From assembly GCA_014727915.1 (NCBI GenBank), contig WJMO01000005.1, positions 248,001 to 312,000 of the forward strand: DNA of 64,000 bases, written 5' to 3'. The translations under genes were made by a program, and so were the position numbers. This document shows positions 9,243 through 18,093 of the stretch, one piece after another (the stretch's first letter is position 1; every line of letters starts with the position of its first letter). This DNA comes from Candidatus Altarchaeales archaeon (GTDB lineage Archaea; Altiarchaeota; Altiarchaeia; IMC4; SCGC-AAA252-I15). Below the pieces are notes generated by a model. It was not told where the DNA came from. It did not search any database and saw only the letters and a program-made list of their open reading frames with translations.

Positions 9243-11141
9243 ATGGCTTCGGTCGCTGAGAAGATACTGTCCACACATGTTGTGGGAGAGGAGGACGGCG
9301 AGATAGCAGTCCGAATAGACCAGACTCTCACCCAGGACGCGACGGGGACGATGGCCTTCCTCCAGTTCGAAGCCCTTGACCTCCCAAAGGTCAGGACCGA
9401 GCTGAGCGTCTCCTACGTAGACCATAACACTTTGCAGACGGAGACGTTGAACGCCGACGACCACCGGTACCTGCAGACTGCAGCCTCGAAGTATGGGGTG
9501 CTGTTCAGCAGGCCCGGCAACGGCATATGCCACCAGGTCCACCTGGAACGCTTCGCGAAACCCGGCAGGACACTCCTGGGATCGGACAGCCACACACCCA
9601 CCTCCGGGGGCATGGGAATGCTGGCGGTCGGCGCGGGAGGTCTGGACGTGGCACTGGCTATGGCAGGCCACCCCTTCTGGATGAAAAAGCCGAAGATAGT
9701 CGGCGTCGAACTCACAGGAGAACTCAAACCCTGGGTGTCAGCCAAAGATGTCATACTCGAGATACTACGTCGTAAGGGGGTAAAAGGAGGAGTCGGAAAG
9801 ATATTAGAATACCATGGTGAAGGTGTAGAAACGCTATCCGTCCCTGATCGGGCGACAATATCCAACATGGGAGCCGAGATGGGAGCCACAACCTCGTTGT
9901 TCCCCAGCGACAAGGTGACAAAGTCCTTCCTCGCATCCCAGGACAGGGAATCCGACTGGGCCGAGCTCAAAGCCGACGGCGAAAGCGGATACGATGAGAA
10001 ACTCCACCTGGACCTTTCCTCCGTCGAGCCAATGGTCGCCAAACCCCACAGCCCAGATAACGTCTTCAAAGTCTCCGACGAAGCCGGACTGAAGGTTGAC
10101 CAAGTATGCATCGGCTCATGCACCAACAGCAGCCTGAAAGACCTGATGATGGCCGCCCAGCTGCTCGATGGCAGGACGGTTCACCCTGACGTGAGCCTCA
10201 CAATATCGCCTGGTTCGAAGCAGGTTTTGAAGATGCTGTCAGAGAGCGGGCACCTGACCAAGCTGATAGACTCGGGGGCGAGGATACTCGAATGCGCATG
10301 CGGCCCATGCATAGGGATGGGGCAGAGCCCCAAGTTCAAGAGCGTGTCGGTGAGGACGTTCAACCGCAACTTCCAGGGAAGGAGCGGAACCGAGGACGCA
10401 GGCATATACCTTACCGGTGTTGAGGCGGCAGTCGCAGCCGCCATAAAAGGAGAGCTCACAGACCCCCTGGAACTAGGCGAATACCCCGACATAAAACTGC
10501 CCGGCATGTTCTCGGTCGATGACTCGATGATAATCCGGCCCACAGGCGGGGAGATCATTCGCGGGAACAACATAAAACCCCTATGCCTCAACCGCCCATT
10601 GTCCGACAAGATAAAGGGCGACGTTCTCATCAAGGTCGGCGACAACATATCCACAGACCACATACTCCCTGCAGGCTCCAAATGCCTCCCCCTCCGGAGC
10701 AACATACCCGCCATAAGCGAGTACGTCTTCCACAGCATAGACAAGAAATTCCCCAAGCGCGCCAAGAAAAAGAAGGGCGGATTCATCGTTGCGGGCAGCA
10801 ACTACGGCCAGGGCAGCTCACGAGAGCACGCCGCACTGGCCCCAATGTACCTCGGGGTCAAGGCCGTGCTAGCCAAGTCATTCGCCCGCATACACCGGTC
10901 CAACCTGATAAACTTCGGCATACTGCCCCTGGAGTTCAACGACCCCAGCGACTACGACGACCTCGAAAGGGGAGACGAGATCGCCATAAAGGGCCTGAGG
11001 GAGTGCCTCGCCAGGGGCGACGGAGAGCTGAAGGTCAAAGCCGACGACGAGAAGATAAAAGTCACATCAGACCTTACCCGCAGGCAGAGGGAGATAATAC
11101 TCGCCGGCGGACTGCTGAACTACGCGAGGGAAAATGCATAA
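9243..11141 (+). CDS. acnA: Aconitate hydratase
   Basis: 632 aa; LLGSDSHTPTSGGMGMLAVGAGGLDVA, VCIGSCTNSSLKDL, ILECACGPCIGMGQSP, IVAGSNYGQGSSREHAALAPMYLGVKAVLAKSFARIHRSNLINFGILPL are aconitase signatures. Confidence 0.96.
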   Translation: MASVAEKILSTHVVGEEDGEIAVRIDQTLTQDATGTMAFLQFEALDLPKVRTELSVSYVDHNTLQTETLNADDHRYLQTAASKYGVLFSRPGNGICHQVHLERFAKPGRTLLGSDSHTPTSGGMGMLAVGAGGLDVALAMAGHPFWMKKPKIVGVELTGELKPWVSAKDVILEILRRKGVKGGVGKILEYHGEGVETLSVPDRATISNMGAEMGATTSLFPSDKVTKSFLASQDRESDWAELKADGESGYDEKLHLDLSSVEPMVAKPHSPDNVFKVSDEAGLKVDQVCIGSCTNSSLKDLMMAAQLLDGRTVHPDVSLTISPGSKQVLKMLSESGHLTKLIDSGARILECACGPCIGMGQSPKFKSVSVRTFNRNFQGRSGTEDAGIYLTGVEAAVAAAIKGELTDPLELGEYPDIKLPGMFSVDDSMIIRPTGGEIIRGNNIKPLCLNRPLSDKIKGDVLIKVGDNISTDHILPAGSKCLPLRSNIPAISEYVFHSIDKKFPKRAKKKKGGFIVAGSNYGQGSSREHAALAPMYLGVKAVLAKSFARIHRSNLINFGILPLEFNDPSDYDDLERGDEIAIKGLRECLARGDGELKVKADDEKIKVTSDLTRRQREIILAGGLLNYARENA

Positions 11142-12189
11142 CATAACTTTGATAACAGGTGACGGTATCGGCCCGGAGGTCGCTGAGGCGGCCCGAAAGT
11201 GCGTAGACGCGACAGGAGTGCAGGTGGACTGGGACGTTCAACCCGCAGGATTGGAAGTACACGAGAAATCCGGCGATCCCTTGCCGAATTCGGTCTTCGA
11301 TTCCATACGCAAGAACAGGACTGCATTGAAGGCCCCCACGACAACACCTTTGGGTTCAGGATACCGCAGCGTCAACGTCAGGTTGCGGCATGAGCTTGAC
11401 CTATATGTGAACATGCGCCCCGCCAGGACACTGCCCGGCACATCAGGCGTAGAAGGTGTGGACTTGGTGGTGTTCAGGGAGAACTCTGAAGGTGCATACA
11501 CTGGAGTCGAGTTCAGCCGAGGCGAGGAAGAAACCAGGGACTTCATAGGCTACGTGAGCGAACACAAGGGCTTCAAGTTCAAGGACGACTCGGCGTTCTC
11601 CATAAAGTCCATCTCATACTCCGGGTCCAAGCGGATAATCGAAAGGGCATTCGAATACGCGGTAAAGTCCGGCAGGCATAAGGTCACATCCTCCACCAAG
11701 TCCAATGTTATGAAGGCCACTGACGGCCTGTTCCTGAAGGTCGCGGGAGAGATCGCGAGAAGATATGAAATCGAACATGAGCACATCCTCGCAGACGCAC
11801 TCTGCATGCTACTGGTGATGAAACCCAGGGAATTCGACGTCCTCGTCATGCCCAACCTCTACGGCGACATAGTATCGGAGATAGCCGCAGGGTTGACCGG
11901 GGGCATCGGCCTCGCGCCCGGAGCCAACATAGGAGACGAGTACGCAGTCTTCGAGGCCATACACGGGTCAGCCCCGGACATCGCAGGCAGGGGAATAGCC
12001 AACCCCACAGCGTTGATACTCTCCGCCTGCTTGATGCTCGACCACCTCGGAGAACACAAGGCCGCGTCAGACCTGAGAAAAGCCGTTGAAGATGTCATAG
12101 AAGAGGGAAGGCACGTAACCCCGGACTTGAAACCTAAATCGAAGACCACAACAGACCAGATGGCAAACGCCATAATCGAAAGAATATGA
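11134..12189 (+). CDS. icd: Isocitrate dehydrogenase (beta-decarboxylating dehydrogenase family)
   Basis: 351 aa; ITGDGIGPEVAEAA, LDLYVNMRPARTLPG, VVFRENSEGAYTGVE, MPNLYGDIVSEIAAGLTGGIGLAPGANIGD; overlaps the aconitase gene end, supporting isocitrate as substrate. Confidence 0.9.
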   Translation: MHNITLITGDGIGPEVAEAARKCVDATGVQVDWDVQPAGLEVHEKSGDPLPNSVFDSIRKNRTALKAPTTTPLGSGYRSVNVRLRHELDLYVNMRPARTLPGTSGVEGVDLVVFRENSEGAYTGVEFSRGEEETRDFIGYVSEHKGFKFKDDSAFSIKSISYSGSKRIIERAFEYAVKSGRHKVTSSTKSNVMKATDGLFLKVAGEIARRYEIEHEHILADALCMLLVMKPREFDVLVMPNLYGDIVSEIAAGLTGGIGLAPGANIGDEYAVFEAIHGSAPDIAGRGIANPTALILSACLMLDHLGEHKAASDLRKAVEDVIEEGRHVTPDLKPKSKTTTDQMANAIIERI

Positions 12190-12192
12190 AAC

Positions 12193-12396
12193 ATGCCGAC
12201 TTTTAAGGGCTTCGGTGAATACTATACCATGGGCGACTACGACGGAGAAATCTACCGGAGCATGAACGACATCTACGGGGAAGTGAACAACATGCGGATG
12301 ACCATACAAACGTTGAACGAGACCATGAAGGAAGTCGCAATGGAGATAAAAGCCCTCCGAGACGACCTGAAACAGCAGAGGAACAGCCCCATCTAG
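12193..12396 (+). CDS. Small coiled-coil hypothetical protein
   Basis: 67-aa ORF directly downstream of icd; heptad-like MRMTIQTLNETMKEVAMEIKALRDDL. Confidence 0.5.
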   Translation: MPTFKGFGEYYTMGDYDGEIYRSMNDIYGEVNNMRMTIQTLNETMKEVAMEIKALRDDLKQQRNSPI

Positions 12397-12560
12397 GCAC
12401 TTTCCCCGTGGCGTTTTTTTATCTCAGCCAATTCCCCCTTAGACGGCAGATCAGCCCCAAGGTATTCTATCACCTCCTGCCTCACATCATTGCCTTCCCT
12501 GACGCTCCTTACCAGATAATAGTACTCTCTACCCTTGACCCTCTTCTTCCGGACAAACAT
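12393..12560 (-). CDS. Small basic protein MFVRKKRVKGREYYYLVRSVREGNDVRQEVIEYLGADLPSKGELAEIKKRHGESA
   Basis: Not in ORF track (55 aa). Translated from reverse strand; resembles the small domain also found at the N-terminus of some transposases (KKRVKGREYYYLVRSVREG..VRQ.V...LG). Convergent stop codons overlap in CTAG (12393-12396). Confidence 0.6.
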   Translation of the reverse strand: MFVRKKRVKGREYYYLVRSVREGNDVRQEVIEYLGADLPSKGELAEIKKRHGESA

Positions 12561-12569
12561 GCTAAAAAC

Positions 12570-13355
12570 CTACTTGCCGAGCTTTTTTGACTTTAGCGTG
12601 GCTGCGTGAACCGCGTCCACTAGGGATTTCCCGACTTTGAGCGCTTCCAGCTTCTTCAAACCCTCCTCTGTCGTTCCCCCAGGGCTCTTGACCTCGTCTA
12701 TCAGCTCTTCAGGCGACTTCTTCGTGGTTATGACCATGTCGACAGAGCCCCTAATGGTCTGCAAAACAAGATTGTGGGATGTCTTCTCGTCCAAACCCTC
12801 CTTGACCCCCGCTTCAGTAAGCGCTCTTATTATGTAGTAAACGTATGCGGGGCCTGAACCGCTCAAACCCGTTACTGCGTCCATGTGCTTCTCCTCCACC
12901 TTGAATGCGATGCCTATGGAATTCAACAGGCTGCCCACGAGCACAGAATCCTCCTCCCCAGCCCTCTTACCCAGGCAGTATGCAGCCGCCAGCTCATATA
13001 TGACGGCGGGAGTGTTGGGCATAACCCTAATCACCCGGGCTTCCTTCAGCCGCTTCTCTATAGCCTTTGTCTTTACGCCCGCGGCTATCGATACTATGAG
13101 CCGGCTGCCCGCAATGTCCTCTATCTCATCCAAAACGTCCTCCATGTCCTTCGGCTTGACGCAGAGGAAGACGACATCGGATTCCTGCACCACTTCAAAC
13201 GCGCTGTACTTGGAAGCGACCCCCGCCTTCTCCAGAGCGTCCGGGTCCTTGTCGTATGCTAGAACGTTCGACGGTTCGATAAGCCCCCTGCTGATGAAAC
13301 CCTTCAAAAGGGCTGATCCCATCCTCCCTACCCCCACGAAACCGAACCGTGTCAT
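12570..13355 (-). CDS. proC: Pyrroline-5-carboxylate reductase
   Basis: Start chosen at MTRFGFVGVGRMGSALLKGF; VIRVMPNTPAVI, GLSGSGPAYVYYIIRALTEAGVKEGL, SPGGTTEEGLKKLE are ProC signatures. Confidence 0.93.
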   Translation of the reverse strand: MTRFGFVGVGRMGSALLKGFISRGLIEPSNVLAYDKDPDALEKAGVASKYSAFEVVQESDVVFLCVKPKDMEDVLDEIEDIAGSRLIVSIAAGVKTKAIEKRLKEARVIRVMPNTPAVIYELAAAYCLGKRAGEEDSVLVGSLLNSIGIAFKVEEKHMDAVTGLSGSGPAYVYYIIRALTEAGVKEGLDEKTSHNLVLQTIRGSVDMVITTKKSPEELIDEVKSPGGTTEEGLKKLEALKVGKSLVDAVHAATLKSKKLGK

Positions 13356-13470
13356 GATGTACACCCATGGGATTATGGAATAAAAAAACAGTTGTTCACC
13401 CCTGTTCACTTACGTCCATAGGAAACCTTATATGGGGTTCATGTGTGGTATCCTGTGAGGTGATATTGCA

Positions 13471-14727
13471 ATGAAAAAAACAACGACACTTTTCGTATTG
13501 GCTTTGCTGGCCACCACCGCGTGGGCGGCAAACGACCTGGCCGCGTCCACTGGCAGGCCAGCATTCGCTTCGGCGAAGGCCGTGGCAGAACCTGACATAG
13601 CCCTGTATAGGCCATATGACCAGGTGAAAGTGAAAATAGACCCTAGTAGAAAATATGTGAAAAACGGAGAAACCGCAGTGTACTATATCACACTGGCTGA
13701 CAACCACCCAAGACCAATATGTGCCTTGGAGGAAGAATATGATGTATCATGTCCAGTTCCACTGCACACATATAAAATATACGTAAATGGTCTTCCATTC
13801 GAAATTGAATACCCCGAGGAGGTAGAGGTGCCGGCGGGAGATGCCAGGGAGTTCAAACTGGTCGTGGACACCGGAGCACCAGTAGTAGAGGCTGAGATTG
13901 CTCTTGAGTCCGTTGAAGCCCATGTGGCAGATGACGGCGAGACGGTATCCGGCTCCGTTGGAGCTTCGAACCCAACACAGAAGATACTGGTCGGGAAACC
14001 CTATTATTTCAGGGTTTCAGCAAAATCCGATGACGCCTACGGGGCGGGCAAGGCAGTCCTTTACGTGGGAAGGAACATAATACCCCCCACACCAGGCGAT
14101 GAAGTGGATGTGAAGCTATACAAAGGATGGAACATAGTAAGCCTGCCTGGCATAGGCAAGGTAGTGAAGGCTCCGACACCAGAACCCTACGTTGATGGTT
14201 CAGTGCCTGAATCATACGAATATGACTACTCAGACGCTGAGGTCTCAGTGGAAGATGTGGAGTCACTGCCTGAACGACACCCTAGGATGTACTTCTTCAT
14301 CTACTTGAAGGACGAGAACAGGTATGCCACGTTCGCCGAAGCTGTAAGGCTCATGGGTAGATTGGAGTTCCGCAGGTACCTGCAGCACAACGCCTTCTGG
14401 GTGTACACGCCATCGGACGAGGTGCTTTCCTTCAGGGTGTCCCGGTTCACGAGTTACAACGGGATGCCAGTGGGGGAGGGCTGGAACTTCATACCCGTAA
14501 CCAGGGACATGAACGGTGTGTCATTGGATGATGTCAGCGGCACCTGCGACTTCCAGAGGCTGTACATGTGGGACAAGCAAGACCAGCAATGGTACAAGAT
14601 CGATGGAAGCCATGTTTTCAGCAGCAGGGAGCTATACACGGGTATAGTCGCAAGCGCCGAGGAGGACTGCAAGCTCGGCAAAAAATACGCGGAACCGGAC
14701 ATTGAGCCTCCGTCACTCCCAGACTAA
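13471..14727 (+). CDS. Secreted/cell-surface protein with 'GWN' repeat domains
   Basis: 418 aa; signal peptide MKKTTTLFVLALLATTAWA; KLYKGWNIVSLPG and VGEGWNFIPVT motifs; TATA-like TTATATGG upstream. Confidence 0.75.
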   Translation: MKKTTTLFVLALLATTAWAANDLAASTGRPAFASAKAVAEPDIALYRPYDQVKVKIDPSRKYVKNGETAVYYITLADNHPRPICALEEEYDVSCPVPLHTYKIYVNGLPFEIEYPEEVEVPAGDAREFKLVVDTGAPVVEAEIALESVEAHVADDGETVSGSVGASNPTQKILVGKPYYFRVSAKSDDAYGAGKAVLYVGRNIIPPTPGDEVDVKLYKGWNIVSLPGIGKVVKAPTPEPYVDGSVPESYEYDYSDAEVSVEDVESLPERHPRMYFFIYLKDENRYATFAEAVRLMGRLEFRRYLQHNAFWVYTPSDEVLSFRVSRFTSYNGMPVGEGWNFIPVTRDMNGVSLDDVSGTCDFQRLYMWDKQDQQWYKIDGSHVFSSRELYTGIVASAEEDCKLGKKYAEPDIEPPSLPD

Positions 14728-14778
14728 GCCAACAACCACCCACAGGGCCCCGCTTCCGATGGGGGCGGGGCTCAACAC

Positions 14779-16068
14779 TCACTCCCACCTCTTCTTCAGC
14801 TTCCGGTGGGTGAACTTCTTCTTACGGTAGTCTTCGACGATGTGTCCGTCGCCTTTCAGGATCCACTTGTGTATCACGAGGCCTTCCATCCCGACTGGTC
14901 CGCGGGCGTGTATCTTGTTTGTGCTGATTCCGATCTCCGCTCCCAGGCCGTACCTGTACCCGTCGCTGAACCTGGTAGACGCGTTCCACATCACAGACGA
15001 GCTGTCAACCGAGTCTATGAATTTCCTGGCTGTATACTCGTCCTCTGTGACGATGGCGTCCGTATGTGCCGACCCGTACCTGTTGATGTTCTCTATCGCT
15101 TCATCAACTCCATTTACCGTCCGAACGTTCACTACGAGGTCGTTGTATTCTGTGCTCCAGTCTATGTCGCAGGCTTTCTGAATGTCTCCGAGCACCTTGC
15201 AGGCCTTCTCATCGCCTTTGGCGGTCACGCCTGCCTTACGATACTCCTCCCATATCCTGGGTAGGAACTCTCCGACGATTCTTTCGTCCACTAGCAGGGT
15301 CTCCATAGCATTGCAGACTGCGGGATACTGGCATTTGGCATCGTAGGCGATCCTCAACGCCTTTTCCATGTCCGCCTCCCCGTCGACGTACACGTGGCAC
15401 ACACCGCTTGCATGGCCGAGGACTGGTATCCTCGTGTTCTCCTTTATGTACTTTACGAACTCGTTGCTTCCCCGGGGGACCAGAAGGCTTATGTACTCGT
15501 CCAGCTCCAGCATCTCCGTTACTTCCTCCCTGCTCTCCACCAGTTGTATCCAACCCTCCGGCATCCCAGACTCCTCTGTTGCCGCCTTCATCAGCCCGTA
15601 CAGCATCCTGTTGGTGTGCCGTGCCTCGCTCCCGCCTTTCATCATGACCGCGTTTCCGCTCTTCAGGCAGAGAGCGCCGACGTCCACCACAACGTTCGGC
15701 CTTGATTCGAATATGGCCCCTATGACCCCGATGGGAACCGTGATCTTGTATAGTTCAAGGTCTATGTCCAGTTCGATGGCGTATGTGGTCTCCCCCACGG
15801 GATCCTTCAGCTTCACCACGCTCTTCACACCCTCCACCATTGCTTCGACCTTCTCCTCGTTCAACTGCAGCCTCTTGTAGAGCGCCTCTCCGATCTCGTC
15901 CTTGGATTCCTCGCAGTCCCTGGCGTTTGCCTCCAGAATCTCCCCCTTACGGTCCCACAGGACCTTGGCCAAAGCCAACAGTGCCCTGTCCTTCTCGTCT
16001 GCTGACGTCTTGGCCAGTTCGAGGGATGCCCCCCTTGCCTGCCGCGCCTTTTCGATCGTGGTTGCCAT
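14779..16068 (-). CDS. proA: Gamma-glutamyl phosphate reductase
   Basis: Start at MATTIEKARQARG; PIGVIGAIFESRPNVVVDVGALCLKSGNAVMMKGGSEA, VPRGSNEFVKYIKENTRIPVLGHASGVCHVYVD, SVMWNASTRFSDGYRYGLGAEIGISTNKIHARGPVGMEGL. Confidence 0.95.
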   Translation of the reverse strand: MATTIEKARQARGASLELAKTSADEKDRALLALAKVLWDRKGEILEANARDCEESKDEIGEALYKRLQLNEEKVEAMVEGVKSVVKLKDPVGETTYAIELDIDLELYKITVPIGVIGAIFESRPNVVVDVGALCLKSGNAVMMKGGSEARHTNRMLYGLMKAATEESGMPEGWIQLVESREEVTEMLELDEYISLLVPRGSNEFVKYIKENTRIPVLGHASGVCHVYVDGEADMEKALRIAYDAKCQYPAVCNAMETLLVDERIVGEFLPRIWEEYRKAGVTAKGDEKACKVLGDIQKACDIDWSTEYNDLVVNVRTVNGVDEAIENINRYGSAHTDAIVTEDEYTARKFIDSVDSSSVMWNASTRFSDGYRYGLGAEIGISTNKIHARGPVGMEGLVIHKWILKGDGHIVEDYRKKKFTHRKLKKRWE

Positions 16069-16170
16069 CTCAGGAAAGAATATGGAGAGCCCAAGATAAA
16101 AAACCCACGAATCACAAATAATCAATAAAAAAACACAAATAATTTCAAGTTTTTTAGATATTGTTTTGGT

Positions 16171-17709
16171 TTGTTACCCTGCGGGCCGGATATTAACTTC
16201 CGCATCCTAGTTCTTTTCATGGGCCAGGCCGAATCGGAGAGGGGCAGATTCTACAGTGTGAAGCAGCCGCCACAGCATGGAGAGGCCGATCTGATAGAAC
16301 TTCGGACAGCGTCCCTCCCCAAGCCCATAAGCCAGACCCCTGAGGGTGTTATGAGGCCGTCCAACATCCTACTGATGGTGCCTGATGAATCCGGCGGCTC
16401 AAGGCTTTTCCTGGTGAGGGAATACATAAAGCGGGAGGGCGTTGACTTCCTGCCAGGGAAAGGCAAAAGCCCAAAGCTTAGAGTGGGTTCCGGCGAAGCT
16501 CCCCGTTTCGTGGCAGTGAGGGACAACAAGGCCTTTGTGATAGAGTTCGAAGAATACGGGATGGTCGAGGATGTCCCCCCTACAACCGGGCTGGAGAAGG
16601 GCCAGATCGGAGACCTGATTGAACTCCGGGACCATCTGGTGCCCATGATACGGCATATGAAGGAGGCGGTATCACATGCGGAAGCCCAGGGCTCAGGCTA
16701 CATACCATTCTACCCCTACGACCCGGAAGGCATCGAGGCAGTGCTCACACCCGCTCCCGTGGATAAGATGGCCGAGAAGGCGATGGGCCTGGACGTTATG
16801 TCCGCCAGCTACATCCGAAGGGAAGCCAACGGCTATGGGGTCAAAATACCCGGCCCCCTCCATGATTCGCTCCTTAAAAGGATGGGCGAAGGCAGGCTGA
16901 CCGACATAGAGGACAGGCGCGTGGCAGGAGCTCTCATGCCATGGGCTTTTGAGTTCATATGCCCGCTTGACGCGTCGACTATGAGCCACCACGACGCTGC
17001 AGGCCCCCTGTGGGCTTGCGCGGGCTTCGCTCAGGCCAGGGTTGAAGCTGGTGACAGGGGGGGAGCGGCAGAGTACATAAGCTCCGGCCTGAAGAATGCG
17101 ATAACAGTGCTGGAAAGGAGGCCTTGGGTGCAGTATGTGGGCAGGAGCTCCGGATTGGTTGAGAAGAACAGGCGGAACAGAAACTCTAACTACAGGCACG
17201 AGCTTGAACTCCTAGGAGAGAATGCCGACTCTGTGGCCGGCCTGCTCGCAAGGGGCCAAATGTGCAGGCAGACGGCATTGGAAGGCGGCCCCGGGCTCTA
17301 CACTGCATTCGACCGGTGGCTGCCGGTGTTCCTGATAGGCATGAACAACCATTTGAACGACAGCGGACTGCGCAGGTCCGCGTCCAACAGGGAGCACCAG
17401 ATACGGATGATCGCCGAGTCGGGAGGGGAAGACCAGATGACGGAGCAGAGCGCTGAGATGCTGAGGTCCGCGATCGCAGGCTACGCCAAGGCAGCCGGCT
17501 CAGCTGTCCGATGCAATGCCGGAGACTTGGAACTACAGGTGCAGTCGGCTGATGGACTGCTCAACTCCGCGCTAACATGGAGCAGCACCCTGGAGCACGC
17601 GACACAGCCCAGCACCGGATTATGGGTCAGCCCTCAGGAAGACTTCCTACAGATGACAGACCCCCAGAACATAAGGAGGGTGGTCGAAGCGCTCAACCAC
17701 CTTGTCTAG
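16171..17709 (+). CDS. Hypothetical protein
   Basis: 512-aa ORF without recognised motifs; the true start may be ATG at 16219 (MGQAESERG). Confidence 0.6.
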   Translation: MLPCGPDINFRILVLFMGQAESERGRFYSVKQPPQHGEADLIELRTASLPKPISQTPEGVMRPSNILLMVPDESGGSRLFLVREYIKREGVDFLPGKGKSPKLRVGSGEAPRFVAVRDNKAFVIEFEEYGMVEDVPPTTGLEKGQIGDLIELRDHLVPMIRHMKEAVSHAEAQGSGYIPFYPYDPEGIEAVLTPAPVDKMAEKAMGLDVMSASYIRREANGYGVKIPGPLHDSLLKRMGEGRLTDIEDRRVAGALMPWAFEFICPLDASTMSHHDAAGPLWACAGFAQARVEAGDRGGAAEYISSGLKNAITVLERRPWVQYVGRSSGLVEKNRRNRNSNYRHELELLGENADSVAGLLARGQMCRQTALEGGPGLYTAFDRWLPVFLIGMNNHLNDSGLRRSASNREHQIRMIAESGGEDQMTEQSAEMLRSAIAGYAKAAGSAVRCNAGDLELQVQSADGLLNSALTWSSTLEHATQPSTGLWVSPQEDFLQMTDPQNIRRVVEALNHLV

Positions 17710-18026
17710 AGTTTGACGGGACGGTCCTGCTCGTATTTGACCCTGTTCTTCAACGCGGTCTCGGCCTTCCCGAGCTCATAGCCCAGATAGGCGGCGTGGT
17801 CTATCCGAGTTATCAGACTGTTGCCCAGTATGGTCCTGTAAAGTGTCTCAGCGTTGGTGCCCTTGAACACCTTGTTCAGCTTGCCGGAGACCGTCCGCCT
17901 CCGGGTTCCGACGTCCTTGACCACGTTAACATAGTGCTCGACCACGATGTTCCTCCTGGCGCCGTCAAGGTATATGTAGAAGAAGCCGCCACTGTCCTCT
18001 TTGAAATCCATGTACTTGCGGTCCAT
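17706..18026 (-). CDS. DUF4346-like small protein
   Basis: 106 aa; DSGGFFYIYLDGARRNIVVEHY ... HAAYLGYELGKAETALKNRVKYEQDRPVKL matches the DUF4346 pattern as I recall it. Stop overlaps the opposing CDS stop in CTAG. Confidence 0.6.
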   Translation of the reverse strand: MDRKYMDFKEDSGGFFYIYLDGARRNIVVEHYVNVVKDVGTRRRTVSGKLNKVFKGTNAETLYRTILGNSLITRIDHAAYLGYELGKAETALKNRVKYEQDRPVKL

Positions 18027-18093
18027 CCCACCTCAACCAAGAAAATAGAATGATTCACGATTTAAATAACATCCCTTCGATGGTATTGGTATC

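Noticed and set aside
9066-9671. 201-aa minus-strand ORF
   Set aside because: Mostly antisense to the aconitase 5' end.
9413-10126. 237-aa minus-strand ORF (and 10181-10801)
   Set aside because: Antisense to aconitase.
16110-16145. Direct repeat CACAAATAAT upstream of proA
   Set aside because: Short, low-complexity AT-rich promoter sequence; not enough to claim an operator.
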